Shown: positions 1 through 13,200 of the stretch, one piece after another
Layout of the letters: each line of letters begins with the position of its first letter
How positions within the stretch are numbered: the first letter of the stretch is position 1
Assembly (NCBI GenBank): GCA_020086605.1
Contig: JACBWW010000016.1
Location: forward strand, 17,584,308 to 17,648,307
Length of the DNA: 64,000 nt
Source: Lanius collurio
Lineage: Eukaryota > Chordata > Aves > Passeriformes > Laniidae
Direction of reading: 5' to 3'
Translations under genes and position numbers: made by a program
The notes under the pieces: model-generated
Told to the model about the DNA's origin: nothing
What the model saw: only the letters and a program-made list of their open reading frames with translations
Databases searched by the model: none

Positions 1-760
1 ACTAAGCCAACTGCGCGTGACGATAAAATAAAATAAAATAAAATAAAATAAAATAAAATAAAATAAAATAAAATAAAATAAAATTCACATTACCGCCACT
101 GCTCCATGCTGATCCCAGAGGTTTTTAGCAGATCTGGAAAGATGGCAGAATTAATGAGTTTCGTGACTGTGGCAGCAGAAAACAATTAAGAAAGTGCCCA
201 GACAGCCCATTTTTATGGGAACTGCATGACCCTTCTAGGAACAAGCAATGTGCACCAGCTGATTCCCCTGGCTCACATGTGCTCATGGGTACATCAAAAG
301 ATCTTTTGTTAAAGCATGCCAGAAGACCTGGATTAAAATCAGTCTTCTAAATTAATTTGCTGTCAGTTTGGTGTGTCCATGCCTCTTTTGGAGGTGCAGA
401 TACCTCACACCACGCTGCAGGTGCAGGCAGAGACCTCTGCATTGACTTGGCACTTGATGCTGTGGGTACCACCTGATGGGGCAAACAGCCCACACCTCCC
501 TGTGCTGATCTCCACGGAGTCATCCTGGCTCTGTCACTCTGAGGATCCTTAAGCTCTTCAAACAACCTCTGGCTGAACAGCTCTGGGTGAGCCAGTGCTG
601 AGCCCAGGTGGGGCAGAGGCAGCTCGTACTCACCTGGCTCAGCCTGTGCCCTCCCGTGGGCAGGGCTTTGCACACACTGCCAGCTGGCATCTACCTGCAT
701 GCATGGGTGGGCACAGCCAAGCACATCCCCTTTCTCCAGAGCTCCCTCAGAGTGTCTTAC
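1..760. other. Left edge beyond the last recognised exon of the FAAH-like gene
   Basis: After exon 11 of the downstream FAAH copy I see no convincing match to exons 12-15. One phase-compatible 43-nt open segment with a strong GTGAGT donor exists at 634-676, but its translation does not resemble the FAAH segment ending in HEIE. The conserved FAAH pieces (IAQW, AVSYTMLYN, FPAGVVPVT) are absent on the minus strand here. The rest is the pentamer microsatellite and unrecognised sequence. Confidence 0.5.
22..84. repeat. (AAAAT)n microsatellite
   Basis: About twelve uninterrupted copies of the pentamer AAAAT/AAATA lie close to the left edge. Simple sequence; no gene content is seen in 1-350. Confidence 0.95.
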
Positions 761-3700
761 CCCACTCCACAGAGGGCACTGAGATCCCGGGCAATTCGTG
801 GGTACTTTAGGAGGGAAGAGAAAAACTTGGGATTAGTCAACAACAATGCAGCTGGAATAGCTGGCTACCCTGTGACTGCATTTTGGGCATCTGGCTTGTC
901 CTAGCAGAAGTGGCTCTGAAGAACAGGCCAGTTCCAGTGAAGTGAGTTTACTCCCATATTAATTTACATGTTTAATCACAACAACCCATACAAATAAGGC
1001 TCTAGACCACATTACTAGTCCTGGAGACCATCTTCTGGATGTGGGAAAGCTGTTTAGATCCTTGCTAGTGATATCCATTCTCCTGGAGCTCATTGCTGGA
1101 TGAGCTGTATGCTCACAGGTTTCCGGGGGGAAAGGATCGTATTTCAACCTCCCCAAGCAAAACTCCCACAAAAGGCTGTCAGACTCGCTTGATACATTCA
1201 GCCTGGGTTAAGGGATTAAATGTATTTCCCTAGGAAGCCCATCAGACACTTAACATGAAGCAACCAAGCGTTCCTGGGTGGTACAATTTACCTCCCTGCA
1301 CAAGGAATGCCCCCCACCTTGGAGATTTCATGTAACACAGGTGAGATACACCCACACACTTACTATGGGCTTCAAAATAATAGCCAAGGTCCTTTTCACC
1401 AGAGCAGGAAGCCTGTAAGTGTTGAACTGGGATGTCAGGTTGGGATCCACGATGTCTCCTTTGCTGGAAGTGCAGACAGTGAAAAAGTCAGGACAAGTCA
1501 CCTGTACCAGAGTGACGGCAATAGCAGTGCTGCTCCCAAGGCAGGGTTTGTCTTGGAGGGGAGTTGCTAGAAGATAAAATCTGCCTGTTTCAATGGAAAA
1601 CACTGTACAAGGGATGCTGAGGAGGAAATGCTCATTGCAGAAGTTCCAGGTAAATCAGTATTTTACTGCCTGTGCCATCAGGGCCATAAAAGTTCTGGAA
1701 AGCTTTGCAGTGGTGCAAAGCACAGCCCTGGGCATGCCGAGGAGACAGAGTGGCTGGGTGGGTAACTCCTCATGTTACCTGGGCATGAGGACTGGCTACT
1801 GCTCATGCTAAAGTCATCCTGCCAGAAACTGCTCCTCTGCTGCTCATTACTCAGTTTGTTCCCACAACACAAACACTCTGGATGCAGCCACTGGCCTTAC
1901 AGTCCAGGTTTCACACAGCCCACACCACAATGGGGGTTTACTCACAAGCAATCCACCAGGTGGGCGGCCCCATCTGAGAAAATCCCTCTGGTGAACAGCT
2001 CATCCACCACGTAGTCGATCTTGGGTGGGGCAAAGGGAACGAGCTGCAAGAGAACCATCCCTGTCCAAGAGGCAGCAAAGGTGAATGGCTCAGAGGCCTC
2101 TGTGAGCCTCTTTGCCTCACCAGTGGTCACCAGAGGTCAGTGGGAAGTGGTGGGAAATGTACACCCTCCTTTGCTGCTCCAGGAGAGTGAGACCTCATTT
2201 TCATCTGCCTGCTGTCCTTTCCCATTAGTCCTATCTGAGGCATTAGCACATACTGGGACCTGGCACAGGCTCCCCTCCTCCACACATTAGGGAAGAATTC
2301 TTAGAAACTTCAAACCACCAATTTTTAAAATTATTTAAAAAATTAATTTGCATCGCTGGAACAGCTCCCATGTAGAAATCTCCACTGGTGGAACCACAGA
2401 AAAAAGTAGGTTAAAGAAGTGCCTGGAGGGTCAACTGCTCCAGGCTCCTTCCCACTTACCCACTAAGAAATCTGTAACCTGTGTTTAACAGCTGAGGGGT
2501 CATGGAAACTGTTGTGAGTTTGATATTTATGGGAACACCAAACATGATGGAAAAAACAGTGCTTGGGGTAACATGGAGATATCTGAACATAATTATCACA
2601 TCTACTAGGCCAGAAATATAAGCAAGATCACTCCAGTTTGGAAAACAAGCTGTTGCATTTGCCATTCTCTTTTATGGGGAGCAGAAGCCGAGATGGAAAG
2701 TGATTTGTTCAGACTTTGTGAGGACCAGGGTAACAGCTCTAGGCAACCACAGGCATGGAAACCCACCGTGTGCCCTGCATCCTGGAGAAGCTTTCTTGTG
2801 TGCTGGACAGCCCGTTTCATGCTGGGTGAGGGCTGGAAGTAACCATCTCCTTCGTAATACCCGATGCGAAGAGGCTTTGAGCTGGTGTAAACCTGCAAGG
2901 AGAGGAGCCATGACTTGCAGCCAGAAGAAGCACAAGATTGGACTGTTCCCAGGGCTCAGGGAACCAGCTGAGCTCTCCTGGGTTGGGGGAATGGTGGGAG
3001 CTAGAGGGCTGGTGAAAAGCAGCTCTGTACAGAGCACAGTGGTCCTTGGTACGGTCTTTCCCACCCCACCTCCTGCCTGCCAGCCCTGCTGTGTGGCTGC
3101 TCCTTGGGGGTCACTCATGCTGGGTGTCCCCCATCCACAAGGACCTGTGTTTCCCTGGATCCTTTGCTATCTCAGGACGTGAAAACAGACGGGAATCTCC
3201 CAAGATAGTTCTTTGTTGCTGGGCAAATGGAGACCTGGGAGCGCCTCTGAGCCTTACCACCTCATCGAAGGGGATGGGGGGCACGGTGGGGTCCAGCTGG
3301 AACATCTCCTGGCAGAGCAGCGCCTTCATGCACAGGGCCAGGCTGTCCACGTCCCTCGCCATGGGACCCAGCATCCCTGTCACTGTGAGCACAAAGAGGC
3401 TGTCACTGCAGCCAGGTGGGCTGCTGCTGTCTCATTGTCACTGGTAGGGCTCCAGCATGGGGGAGTTTCAGGTCAGGGAAGAGGAGTAGGGAATGAGGGG
3501 AATGAAGGGAATGAGCAAGGGGGTCCAACGGGGAGGATCTGTCAGAGCAGAGGCAGTCTAACGAGCCTAATCACCTCCTGGGCCAGGCTTCTCCAGGCAC
3601 GAGGAGGGAGGGCTGCAGCCTTCCTGCCAATGCTGCCTGGCAGCAGCTGAAGCTGCCTGAGTCTGCTGGCAGCATCTCCAGTGAGACATCCCAGGCCTTT

Positions 3701-6700
3701 GGGATGCACATCTCACACCTGTCCTGGTAGGCATTGCACTGCCTGATTCCATTCTATCACTGCACCAATTTCATCCTGCTGAGGTTGAGCCACCACTGGC
3801 CACCATCCAGAACACAGCAAATGGTGCCAAATGTCATAACAGGAGGCTGCTTTAATCACTGCTTTGGCTGGCCATGAGGCACAGAGCACAGCAAGCACCC
3901 TTGCTGGTATCTCAGTAGTAGGAGATGTAAGAGGCAGAGGTTTGATGAAGTAATATGTCATCATAGACTTACCTGACTGCATTCCTATGAGAGGAGAAAC
4001 AACTCCCTGTTTGCTGGGAACATAATGGGAGAAGCAGGTTAGCAGCAGCTCTGTCAGGCAGGTCACCATGCTGAGCTGCAAACTTCCCATTTGCCCTCAA
4101 TCAAATCTAGAAGGGCAAAAGTTCCCACAAAGACTTGACACTTCCTAGGCTAGGAAAAAGACTTACACTGTCTGGAAGCTGCTAGGGACAGTATTTATCA
4201 TCTCTTCTCCCTGCTGTAACTAATTCTTTATCTATGGGCAATACACCTCTGATAAACTGAAAGATCTTACAAGCAAAGCAAGGGCTGGGAAACATCTGAA
4301 AAGGAGATCATCCTGTAGCATTTGCTTGCAGCTTCTTGGCCAGGGTTGTTAAAAACTTAATAAGTCCTTGTTGTCATACAGAGTGAAGTCATCTTGTGTC
4401 ATTAATAGAGCAAGTTCAATGCTAACTTAACCCTGGCGGAAGCCACAGGCACTACTACAAAGTTTGATGCACTCTGGGGGACACCTTGCAGCCCCCACAG
4501 CGGGTGGAGGAACAGGACAGATGTTGGCATGTACCTGATCCTGTTGCCTGTGGGTTTGAGGCCGCAGAGCCCGCAGAAGCTGGAGGGCAGGCGGATGCTG
4601 CCAGCCACATCCGAGCCAATGCCCAGGATGGAGCCTCCCCCAGCAATCAGAGCTCCCTCCCCTCCCGAGGAGCCCCCAGGGCTCTTCTGGGGGTTGAGAG
4701 GGTTCAAGGTCTGGCCAAAGATGAGGTTGCTGCAGTCGTAGCTGGGGAGAGGAAGATCAGCAGGTGAGTGAGGTACCTGTGCCTTTGCAAACCATAAATA
4801 CAGGGCACAGAGCACCCATGCAGGGATGGGTGTGGAATTAAGGTAGAATCGGCATGAAGTACATTGGTTGAGACAGCTAATTTAAGAAGAAAGAGGCATC
4901 AAATACAAGAGAAATCCTTTTAGATCCAGGTAAGGAGGCAATTAATGTGTGTGATTAGCTTGGATGGTGAGAGGCACATGTCACAGTGTTTCCACAAAGG
5001 CAAATATGCCATTACTTTATCATGGTCTGTGGGATGTTGGTTTTCACAAAGGGGATTGCCCCCTGGTGCTTTAGAACCTGGACAATGACGCTGTCTTCTT
5101 CCTTCACTTGGCCCAGAAATTTCACCATCCCTCCAGAGGAGATGTGGCCCTTGGGGATGGGAAACAAAGCTCTTTAGGTGCAGGAGAAATGCTGTTTGGA
5201 GCCATGACAAAAACAGACATAAGCTGTGATGCCTCTTGTGACAAAGTTCCCGCCTAACTTTTCTCAGAAGCAGAGTAAGACCTGACTATCTCAGGGAAAA
5301 CCAGATCAGAACAGGGTAGAAACTTCTGCAGAAAACAAAATTTTCATCATAAGAAGGCAGGTTTGCTGGTCCCACAATATTGGATCCAGAACATCGTTGT
5401 CTGAAGCAATTCTTAGCCAGTCCTGATGAGGATGGGACATCCTGGCCTGCTCCCAGACCCAAGGCAAAAGGCAGAGAAATTGGGGATGTACCTTGCAGTT
5501 AATGTGGTCCTTGATGCTGATGGGAATGCCATAAAGCAGCCCCTTCTCCTTTTGCTTCTTCAGTTTCTGGAGCTGATCCTCACATCCATGAATGAAATCT
5601 GTCACGCAATTCACCTCCCGATTCACCTCCAAAGCCTCTCCAGAACAGAGAAGAGCAGCAAGACAGATGAATGGATGGAAGGAGACACTACATATTGAGT
5701 TTTCAAGCTAAATTTTCAAGTTCCTCAAAATTTCAGCATTTATTATTCAGATCTTACCTATAAACTTTAGATGTTTAATTCTGAGATATTTTTCTGCCCT
5801 GGATCTCTGTCCTATTTGCCTGTAAGCCACCCTTCAGACATCATAGTGCTGTCAAATTGTAATCCCCAGCATCGCTGGTTCTCTCAGCAAATGAGCTGAT
5901 TTTTAATTTGAAAGTCTCACTGTAGGAGAGCCCTGCAGCATCTCTGCTGTGCTGGAGGTATTACTCACTTTGTCCATGTAGGAGTAGAGAACACTTTCTG
6001 GGGACAGGGACCCCTCCTTCAGCTTCTCTGCCAGCTCCACCATTGTCAGTGAGAGAATGTGTGAGGTCTGGGTGCCTGAGTTCTGCAAGGGGTGGAATAT
6101 TTGGCACAGAGGGAGGAAAAAGACAGAAGAGGTTGGTTAGGGCTGCAGATACCCAATTCTAACATCTGCCCAGCCATCACCTTGAGAGGAAAATTTTAGG
6201 AAGTATGCCCTGTAGACATGCAGACCTCCCACAGAGCACTGTGTGTGCTGGAGTGGGGAATTTGCTGACAGGGAATTTGCTGAGTCTTAGTTCATGAAAA
6301 CAAAACAGCCAGAAAACTGCACCTTGATTGGAGAGTTGTATGAACCTGTAAGAGTGGTTTGACCTGTCTCTGTTTACTCTCTTACAGGCCTTCACTCCCC
6401 TTCTAACTCCAACTTGCTGAATAGCAGTTCAACCAGCTAAAGTTTTACAAAATTTATCATTAACATGGGGAAAAAAAAAAAAGTGTGGGCTGTTTGCAAC
6501 CTGTCCTCCAAGAAAAGAATAGCAGGAGGTATTTCTTATGGGTTTAACACAATTTCAAGTGCCTGACCTCCTAAAATCCAAGTGCTTCTTTACCTGAGCA
6601 TGGGCAGGAGGAAATGGCTTTTGGTCACTGATGTGCAGCTGTTGAAGGGACATGAAGCCCTCTTGTACTATGAGGATGATGGGGCAGACAGATCCCTATG

Positions 6701-7270
6701 GAGGGGCAGAGGAAAGGGGATGGGAGAGGAAAGGCTTGGCAGTAGGGATGGATGAGGAGAAAGGGAACAGGGAAGTTTGGGGTGGTGATCTGATTGAGAA
6801 GGTCCCAAGCTCCAATCTTTTATTTCATCCTCAGGATTTCCTCAATGGGTCTGCATTTAGAAATACTTAATTTACACTGTCTTTTATGGGAGGGCCTTTT
6901 GAGACAATGGAGGGTGATGACCCTCAAAAAACATTGGGTTAGTGATGCTCCAAAACGAGCCTGTGCCCCAGCCACCATTCACAGAGGGACTGATCAGAGC
7001 TTTCCCATTTCTTTGGCTACCCAAAATACAATCCCTTCCTCGCATATACCTCAAATTTACCTCTTGCTTAAGCCTGCGAGCTGCCTTCTCCATCCTCTCC
7101 AGGGCCAGATCCCGAGACCTCCTTGCCTCATCCATCTTCTGCTGGACTTGCCTCCGTCCCAGCCATTTCAGAAGCACCACAGCTGCAGCTGAGCTGCAGA
7201 GCAGAGCTGAGAGGACACGAGGGTCCCCCCTGGATGGATCCAGGACCTGCCACAGTCGCTCTTGGGTCAT
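761..7270 (-). CDS. FAAH-like amidase-signature hydrolase, downstream tandem copy (C-terminal exons not found)
   Basis: Predicted membrane-anchored serine hydrolase that cleaves fatty-acid amides. Exons assembled by homology and splice sites, in transcript order: 7061-7270, 5969-6082, 5492-5635, 5016-5149, 4535-4741, 3973-4013, 3258-3382, 2767-2892, 1946-2043, 1364-1463, 761-804. All junctions are GT-AG and keep frame, giving 447 codons plus 2 bases. The start is the ATG at 7270; the residues MTQERLW match the FAAH N-terminus, and the open frame upstream has no ATG. A hydrophobic anchor lies at about residues 19-36. The amidase signature gives the triad K150, S225, S249 (spacing 75 and 24, as in mammalian FAAH). 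The last call, 761-804, is 44 nt against 41 nt in the upstream copy. The remaining roughly 120 residues (exons 12-15) are not recognisable before the left edge, so the gene either continues off the window or is truncated. No stop or frameshift is seen. Birds have a FAAH relative described as vitamin D3 hydroxylase-associated protein; this copy could be that gene, but the sequence alone does not prove it. Confidence 0.86.
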
Positions 7271-9465
7271 GACTTCTGTCTCAGGTCCAGCTGTAGACAC
7301 CTGGCTCTCCCACCTCTCGTTGGAGGGCTGATGAACGAAGCCTCTGTGCTCTCCTGCTGTGCAGGATCAGCTCTGAAGCACAGTTGCTTTAACAAAGTCC
7401 AGGAATGGACTTTCCAGAGCGTGGACTTTGAAAGGGTCTGGCTGCTGGAGCAGCATTGTGGGTCAGGCTGCAGAGCAGTGTGCTCAGCTTACTCAGTCTG
7501 GGGGGCGTCCCCAAGGCTGGGGTGTCCCCAAGGCTGTGTCTCCCCAGCCAGAGGCTGTGGCTGTACCTGGCTACACACTGAGCTGAGTGCCAGCAAAGCC
7601 CAGCTCTGCACTAGCCCTGCTAGCACATGTAATAATTAATGAACACTTAAGCCCATTAACTAGAGGTGCTCAGCCATCATCCCTGTTGCTCAGGAAGCAT
7701 CGCCTGCAGCCCTGTGAGCCTGGGAAAACATAGTTCTGCTTGTCCTGGGGAACCTCATGCAGGGAGAGAAACGGTCCCTGTGGAGAGGTGGGAGCACAGG
7801 GAGAACCAAGAGAATGAAGGAGCATCAGTGACTCTGGAAGTGCAGTGTGGAAGGAACTATCTGAAGATGGCTTCAAGGAGTATGACTGCTCTGCATCTAT
7901 TTCAAGCCCAGCCCCTTTGAAAAGTTGTTTGCCAACCTGAATCAGAGGGTGAATGCTTCTGGAAAAATCCCCTCTGATGGATCCAGAGTGTGCTCTGCTG
8001 TTTCTAACCCATCCTCCAGCCAGCAGAATGCAAAGGAGCTGGACCATGTTGTGTTACCAGCTGCCCCTTGCCATGTGTGCTCCCCCAGCCCAGGACTGTC
8101 CTGTGGCTTAATGCGAAAAGGAGAGGATGAAAAAATTAAGCTTCTCTCAGTTCTCAATCATCTGCAAGCCCACAGGGAAGGGACAGGGGATGCCTCTGAG
8201 AGCTCATTGCCAAGAGGCAAGGCCACCCCCCTATATCTGGGGAGACGCTGGCTCTGCTCCAGGCAGCAGGGTAGCACAGCTTGTAAGGGGAGAGCGTCCA
8301 GGGTAATCATTGCTCTCTGGTGGAGAGGTCGTGCTTGGGGACCAAAGCCAGTGGTCATGCTGCTGTATCACGTTACCTTCTTGCCTGTTACAGACATGTC
8401 CCATGAGATATTCCTGTGGCAGCAGGGAGGAAGCTTGGGGAAGACGTGAGACCTTGCAGAGAAGTTGCTGACTGGAAAACTGAGGATGATCCTCCCTATT
8501 TGGACAGGGCAGGCAGCAAAATGAGCCAAACAGCTCAGTGTGCATGTCACCAACCTTTCCCCACTGACTGGTCTTCACTGCCCCATCCCAGCCTTGAGTG
8601 CTTCAATGCTGCCATTCACACCAACCTCTCGCTGCCCAGGCTTGGCTGGGAGCAGCCTGCAGCTGGCCTTGTGGCAGCCTCAAGCCCCCAAAGCCACCCA
8701 GCAGCTCTGGCCCTGCCTGGTGCACTGTGCCATGGTTGTGAGCTTGCTGGAGATCTTTGCTCAGCGCTTTCAGGGAGGAGTAATTACAGGTTTACTCGTG
8801 GCTGCATGGTTTGGAGTCCTGCACCCTTCCCACCTCTGTGCCAGGGAGAGAGTGGTTAAGCTAACACTGATGTGGTGCTTGGCTCTGGGAGCAGAGGTGC
8901 AGGTGGCACTGCCTTTCCTGGGAAAAGTCCTCCAGGCTTGAATTTTAAAGCAAGCATATAACCCATCAAGCATTTTCTGTGTGGGCAGAAAGTACCTGCA
9001 ACCCCACCCACGCTCTCCTCCTGGGCTAGGCTTTACATAGCATTCAGTCATGAGATGCCTGGAGCTCCCTCCCTCCTGTTTTCAAAGCCTGCTGATAAAG
9101 AATGGGGGTCCTTGGGAGCTGATTTCTCTGTGGCTGTGATAAACTATCCCAGCCCTTGAAAACACTCCATGCTTTTGCATGGCTCTGATTTAAACTACAA
9201 TAACACATTAAAAACCCAAACATTAATCCTGCCAGAGCTTTGTTACCATCTGCTTTTGACATCCCCACACTGGGAAAGCACTTTAGCATTGTGGTATTCC
9301 TTTCTGGAACACCCTTGGAAACCTGCTGGGAGCAGCCACTGCTGCCAATCCCAGTGCCAGTGGCTGGAAAACCCTACTGGAAAACCTGGCATGGGCTGAA
9401 TGGGAGAAGGTGTGCAGGGCAGGCTGTCTGCTGTCCATCTGACCTTGGCAGGCTGCTCAATACAG
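7271..9465. other. Spacer between the two FAAH genes, upstream of the downstream copy
   Basis: Contains the putative promoter of the downstream FAAH-like copy but no CpG island and no recognisable TATA box next to the start. No exon-like homology to FAAH or another family was found; the open frames here are short and overlapping. Confidence 0.5.
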
Positions 9466-9710
9466 GCTTCAAACTGAAAGGGGGTGGATTTAGATAAGAT
9501 ATAAGAAATTCTTTCCTTGGGGGTGGTGAGGTCCTGGCACAGGTTGCCCAGAGAAGCTGTGGATGCCTCATTCCTGGCAGTGTTCAAGACCTGGTTGGGT
9601 GGGGCTCTGAGCAATGCAGTCTAGTGGAAGGTGTCCTTGCCATGGAAGGGGATTGGAACTAAATGATCTCTAAGGCCCCTTCCAGCCCAAACTGTTCTGT
9701 GATTCCATGA
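9466..9710 (+). mobile_element. CR1 LINE 3'-end fragment
   Basis: The sequence runs through typical CR1 landmarks: TTCAAACTGAAAG, GGCACAGGTTGCCCAGAGAAGCT, GTCTAGTGGAAGGTGTCC, TTGGAACTAAATGATCTC and TTCCAGCCCAAAC, then a 3' end of TGTGATTCCATGA. It is 5'-truncated as usual and inserted between the two FAAH genes. Confidence 0.9.
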
Positions 9711-10072
9711 GCTCTCCTTCATGCTGTGCAGGGTGCCAGCAGCCCTATGTTGTGGGAAGTGGGCCACAGGTCCCTCCCTGCTTGCCAGAGTCTGCACACA
9801 GGCTCAGCTTTCTGTTCTCACTGCTGGTCTGTGCTAGGGAAAATGCCAGATTTCATCCTCAGGGAGCTGAGAGCAGAGGGGAAAATCCCTGTTTTTTCTA
9901 CAGCATTCCAAGTAGTAGTCTCAGCATCTTGGACAGAACCAGTCCCCATGCCCCAGTTTCCCCAGCTGCAAAAGAAAGATCACGTTCTTGTACTTCCCTG
10001 GGGTGGTTACAATCCACCCCAACCCCTCACAGAAACAGACTTGAAATAACAGACTCAGATAAAAGAAACTAC

Positions 10073-10078
10073 TGTATT
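10073..10078 (-). terminator. FAAH: Possible variant poly(A) signal of FAAH (AATACA)
   Basis: No AATAAA or ATTAAA was found on the minus strand in the few hundred bases after the stop at 10265. The variant AATACA occurs about 190 bases downstream and is followed by a GU-rich element (TCTGTTTCTGTGAGGGGTTGG, about 10015-10040). A short 3' UTR is therefore possible. Confidence 0.3.
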
Positions 10079-10264
10079 AGGACAATGATTGGAAGAGTTC
10101 CACCACATCAGAGCTTGCTTTGCTTTCCCCTCGCCCCCATAGCCAGCAGCCAGCCCAGCCATCACTGCATCCTCACTGAGGGGAACAAGAATCCTGTGGG
10201 CCACACCAAAGGATGGCTCATGCTGGTGTTAGCTGGGATCCTGCTCTGGCTGAGTGCCTGGGGC

Positions 10265-13200
10265 TCAGAAGAAACTGTTCTTCTTCAGGCTGAGGGTCTC
10301 CACCTCCTTCATGAAGCGCAGGCATAGCTCCTCCTGCCACGGCAAGGCCACGCACTGCACGGCCACGGGCATCCCCACGCCGCCATGGAAAGCCTGTGGC
10401 ACAGAGAGAGGGAGAGGGCTTGGGGACGTCCAGGGGAAGGCATGGGGGAGCTCGTGCCCCTGGAGAACCTGGCACCACTCACCTTTGCCAGGGTCCGGTC
10501 CCACCAGTCCCGATAGTATCCCTTGTAGCCCTTCAGCTCCTCTTCGTCCTCATCCGTCACCAGCGTGACAGGGACAACGCCAGCAGGGAAGTCCAGGACG
10601 TTGTAGAGCATGGTGTAGCTGACTGCCACTGGGGAAGAGGGGGAGATTGCAGTGCCAGCCTGTGCTGGGAAAGCCTTCAGCCCCCTCTGTGTATGTGAGA
10701 TTCCATCTAATGGGGCACTTGTACCGGGAACTCAGGGGCTGAGGGGTGGAAATTGGCCCTTTGGCTCCAATTACACAGGGGGTGGGTTCCGGGTGCTCCC
10801 CATGGGCTGGGCCACAGCTGTCTCGAGAGCTGAGCTCTTCCTACTGCTGGCCAGCACCCTGGGGATGCAAGGGGAGGAGGAAGGCTGCTCATGGATGCTG
10901 GCACAGAGCCACAGCAAAGGTCCCCTGTCAGTGTCCTACCTGAGAGCTTCGCAGGGTAGCCGATGCCGAGAGCTGGGCCCAGCATGGGACACAGCATCAC
11001 ATCCAGATTCAGCTTTTTCCACTGGGCAATGAACTGGTGGCAAAAGTCCTGAGGAGGAAATGTGTTGGTGGTCAGTGGGGTGGATGTACCGTCCCAGCGT
11101 GCCAGGGTTTCCCTCTGGACTCTTGGCCCTTCCCTGGGAGCAGCCAAAAGGCTACATCAGGCCTGATCCTGCTAAAACCCAGCAGTGCTTTGATGCCTGG
11201 ACAATATTCCTCCCAGCTTGCAAAGCATCCTCTCCCTGGTAAACTGGAGGTAGGCAAAGACTGAGTGCATGGGCACACGGTGACCTGGGACATGGGCATG
11301 GGTCTTTGGAACACTAGAAGGGAAATAAAAGCAAGTCTGATGATCTAGATTTTTATATGCAGGTGTCAAAAAATCTGGTCTGATTTAGCATCATGAACTT
11401 GCCTATGTGTTGTCCTAATCTTTAAATGTGCTGAGAACTTGCACACTCAAGTGAGATCTGTTGAGGAGTGACATGTTCCCACCTTACAGCACCAGGGACC
11501 TGGTCATCTCCTGACCTTGGTGAGTGCTGAATCTGCCCCTTCCCAAAGAGAAATCAAACAAAAACTGTTTAACCCCAAACTGCAATACTTTACCTCAATT
11601 TCATGATGAAGACTCCAGACTTCATCCACTGTGCTGTAAAAGGAAACAAACCCAATGAAAGGCATCCTTGCCTGTGCATACACCTTCTTTCTGCCTTATG
11701 GGGTCCCTACCTCTTGGCATGATGGATGAATTAACCAGCGCTGAAGCCAACACCATATTTCATTCCTACAGGCTTCATCCTCTACCTAAGCAAAAGGTTG
11801 TGACCCCTGCTCTCATTCCCACCCTCAATTTCCAAACAGTTTTCCAAATCCAGCAGGGTTATGGTGTTGACACAAACTGTTCCCAGTTTGCTCCCACCCT
11901 TGCATTTTCTGCCTCGCATTCTCTCAGACACATGCTGCTGCAGCAGTACCAATAATGTAGCAAACACTGCTGCAAAACAAATCTTCACACATTTGCTCAG
12001 GCTCAGATTTACTCACTTTTCTTTCATACTTCTTATGATACTTGAAAATCGAGGCACCTAAGCAGGAGAAAGTAAAAAAAAAAAGGAAAATAATTAATAT
12101 GAATCCCAGCTCTGTCCTCTGAGACAGCTCAGTGACAAACACAAGCTATTTACTCAGTGTTCAGGCAGGACTTGTGGATTTTCCCCAAAGAGGGGAGAGA
12201 AGGAGGAGAAACAGCATCACTCCAGTTTGGAGATGTGTCTGAGCACAGCCAGGAAGCAATGCCCAGAGACTTCTCTATGAGAATGCCTTATTGCAATGGG
12301 AGACAAGTTATTCACATACAGCTTAACTCTGTCTACACTAGAAAGAAATGGACCTTACGAAAGGTTTGGCAATCCAGGAGAGGAGAGTTTTCAGCCAGTG
12401 TGGTGCCTTTGCCAGCCAGAAGAACAGCGCCGTGCCGCCTGTCTCCATCTCCCCTTTGCTGAAAGGGACAGGGGGGTTTAGCTGAGCAGTCGTAGGGAGC
12501 AATCACAGCAGCTCAGCTTTTACCAGACCAACCCCTCTGAACAGCATATCTAGGTGACAAAAAGAAGTTTGCTCCATTCTGGTGGGCAACACTTGATTCT
12601 CACAGCATTTATAGGATATCAGCTCCCAACCTCATTCCAAGGCTGGTAACAATACCAAAGACAACCAAGGTGCAGCTGAATTGCTTAATGTTAACCTCCC
12701 CACCCCAGTACCTACCAGCCACTACCTACATCCACTAGATCTGCTACCTGTATCCAGATTCCAGCCAGACCCTATGGAGGATTTTTATAGACAGGCACCA
12801 ATCCCACCAAACCATTCCAGGCCATACTTACAATTTCTTGACAAAGGAGCTGCCTCCATCTGCAAACATTCCCCTGACACAGTAGTTGAAGACCACGTAG
12901 TCCACATTTGTGAGTTCAAAGGGCACCAGCTGGAAGGACAACAGAGGAAGGTATCAGTGGCACAGGCACTGTGTGGGAGAAGCCATTGAGGGCTTTGAAA
13001 CAGGCCGAGCTGGGCTGAGGATTTCCTGACAAGCTCACAGGAAAACCTCTGTCCTTCCCTGAAAACAATGTTTTCCTTTTGAGCAACAGCTGCTGAGTCA
13101 AAAGAGACAGGATGGGCTTGCTCCCCTGTTGAAGCAGCCCCAAGGCCCCTACCGTGTGGCCCGCCTCCTCCAAGAGCTGCTTGGTCTCGCGGACGGCACG

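Noticed and set aside
634..676. Candidate exon 12 of the downstream FAAH copy
   Set aside because: Phase and donor fit, but the acceptor is poor and the translation does not resemble the conserved segment of the family.
3258..3260. Alternative donor for exon 7 of the downstream copy three bases earlier (GAG followed by GTGGTA)
   Set aside because: The GTAAGG donor is stronger and gives the same exon length (125 nt) as the upstream copy. Use of both as a one-codon alternative remains possible.
3485..3520. GGGAATGA repeats in an intron of the downstream FAAH copy
   Set aside because: Only about three short units; an ordinary simple repeat without further signal.
7271..7300. An in-frame extension of the downstream FAAH copy start by 10 codons
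   Set aside because: The codon at 7300 is GTG, not ATG, and the ATG at 7270 aligns with the FAAH N-terminus and has a purine at -3.
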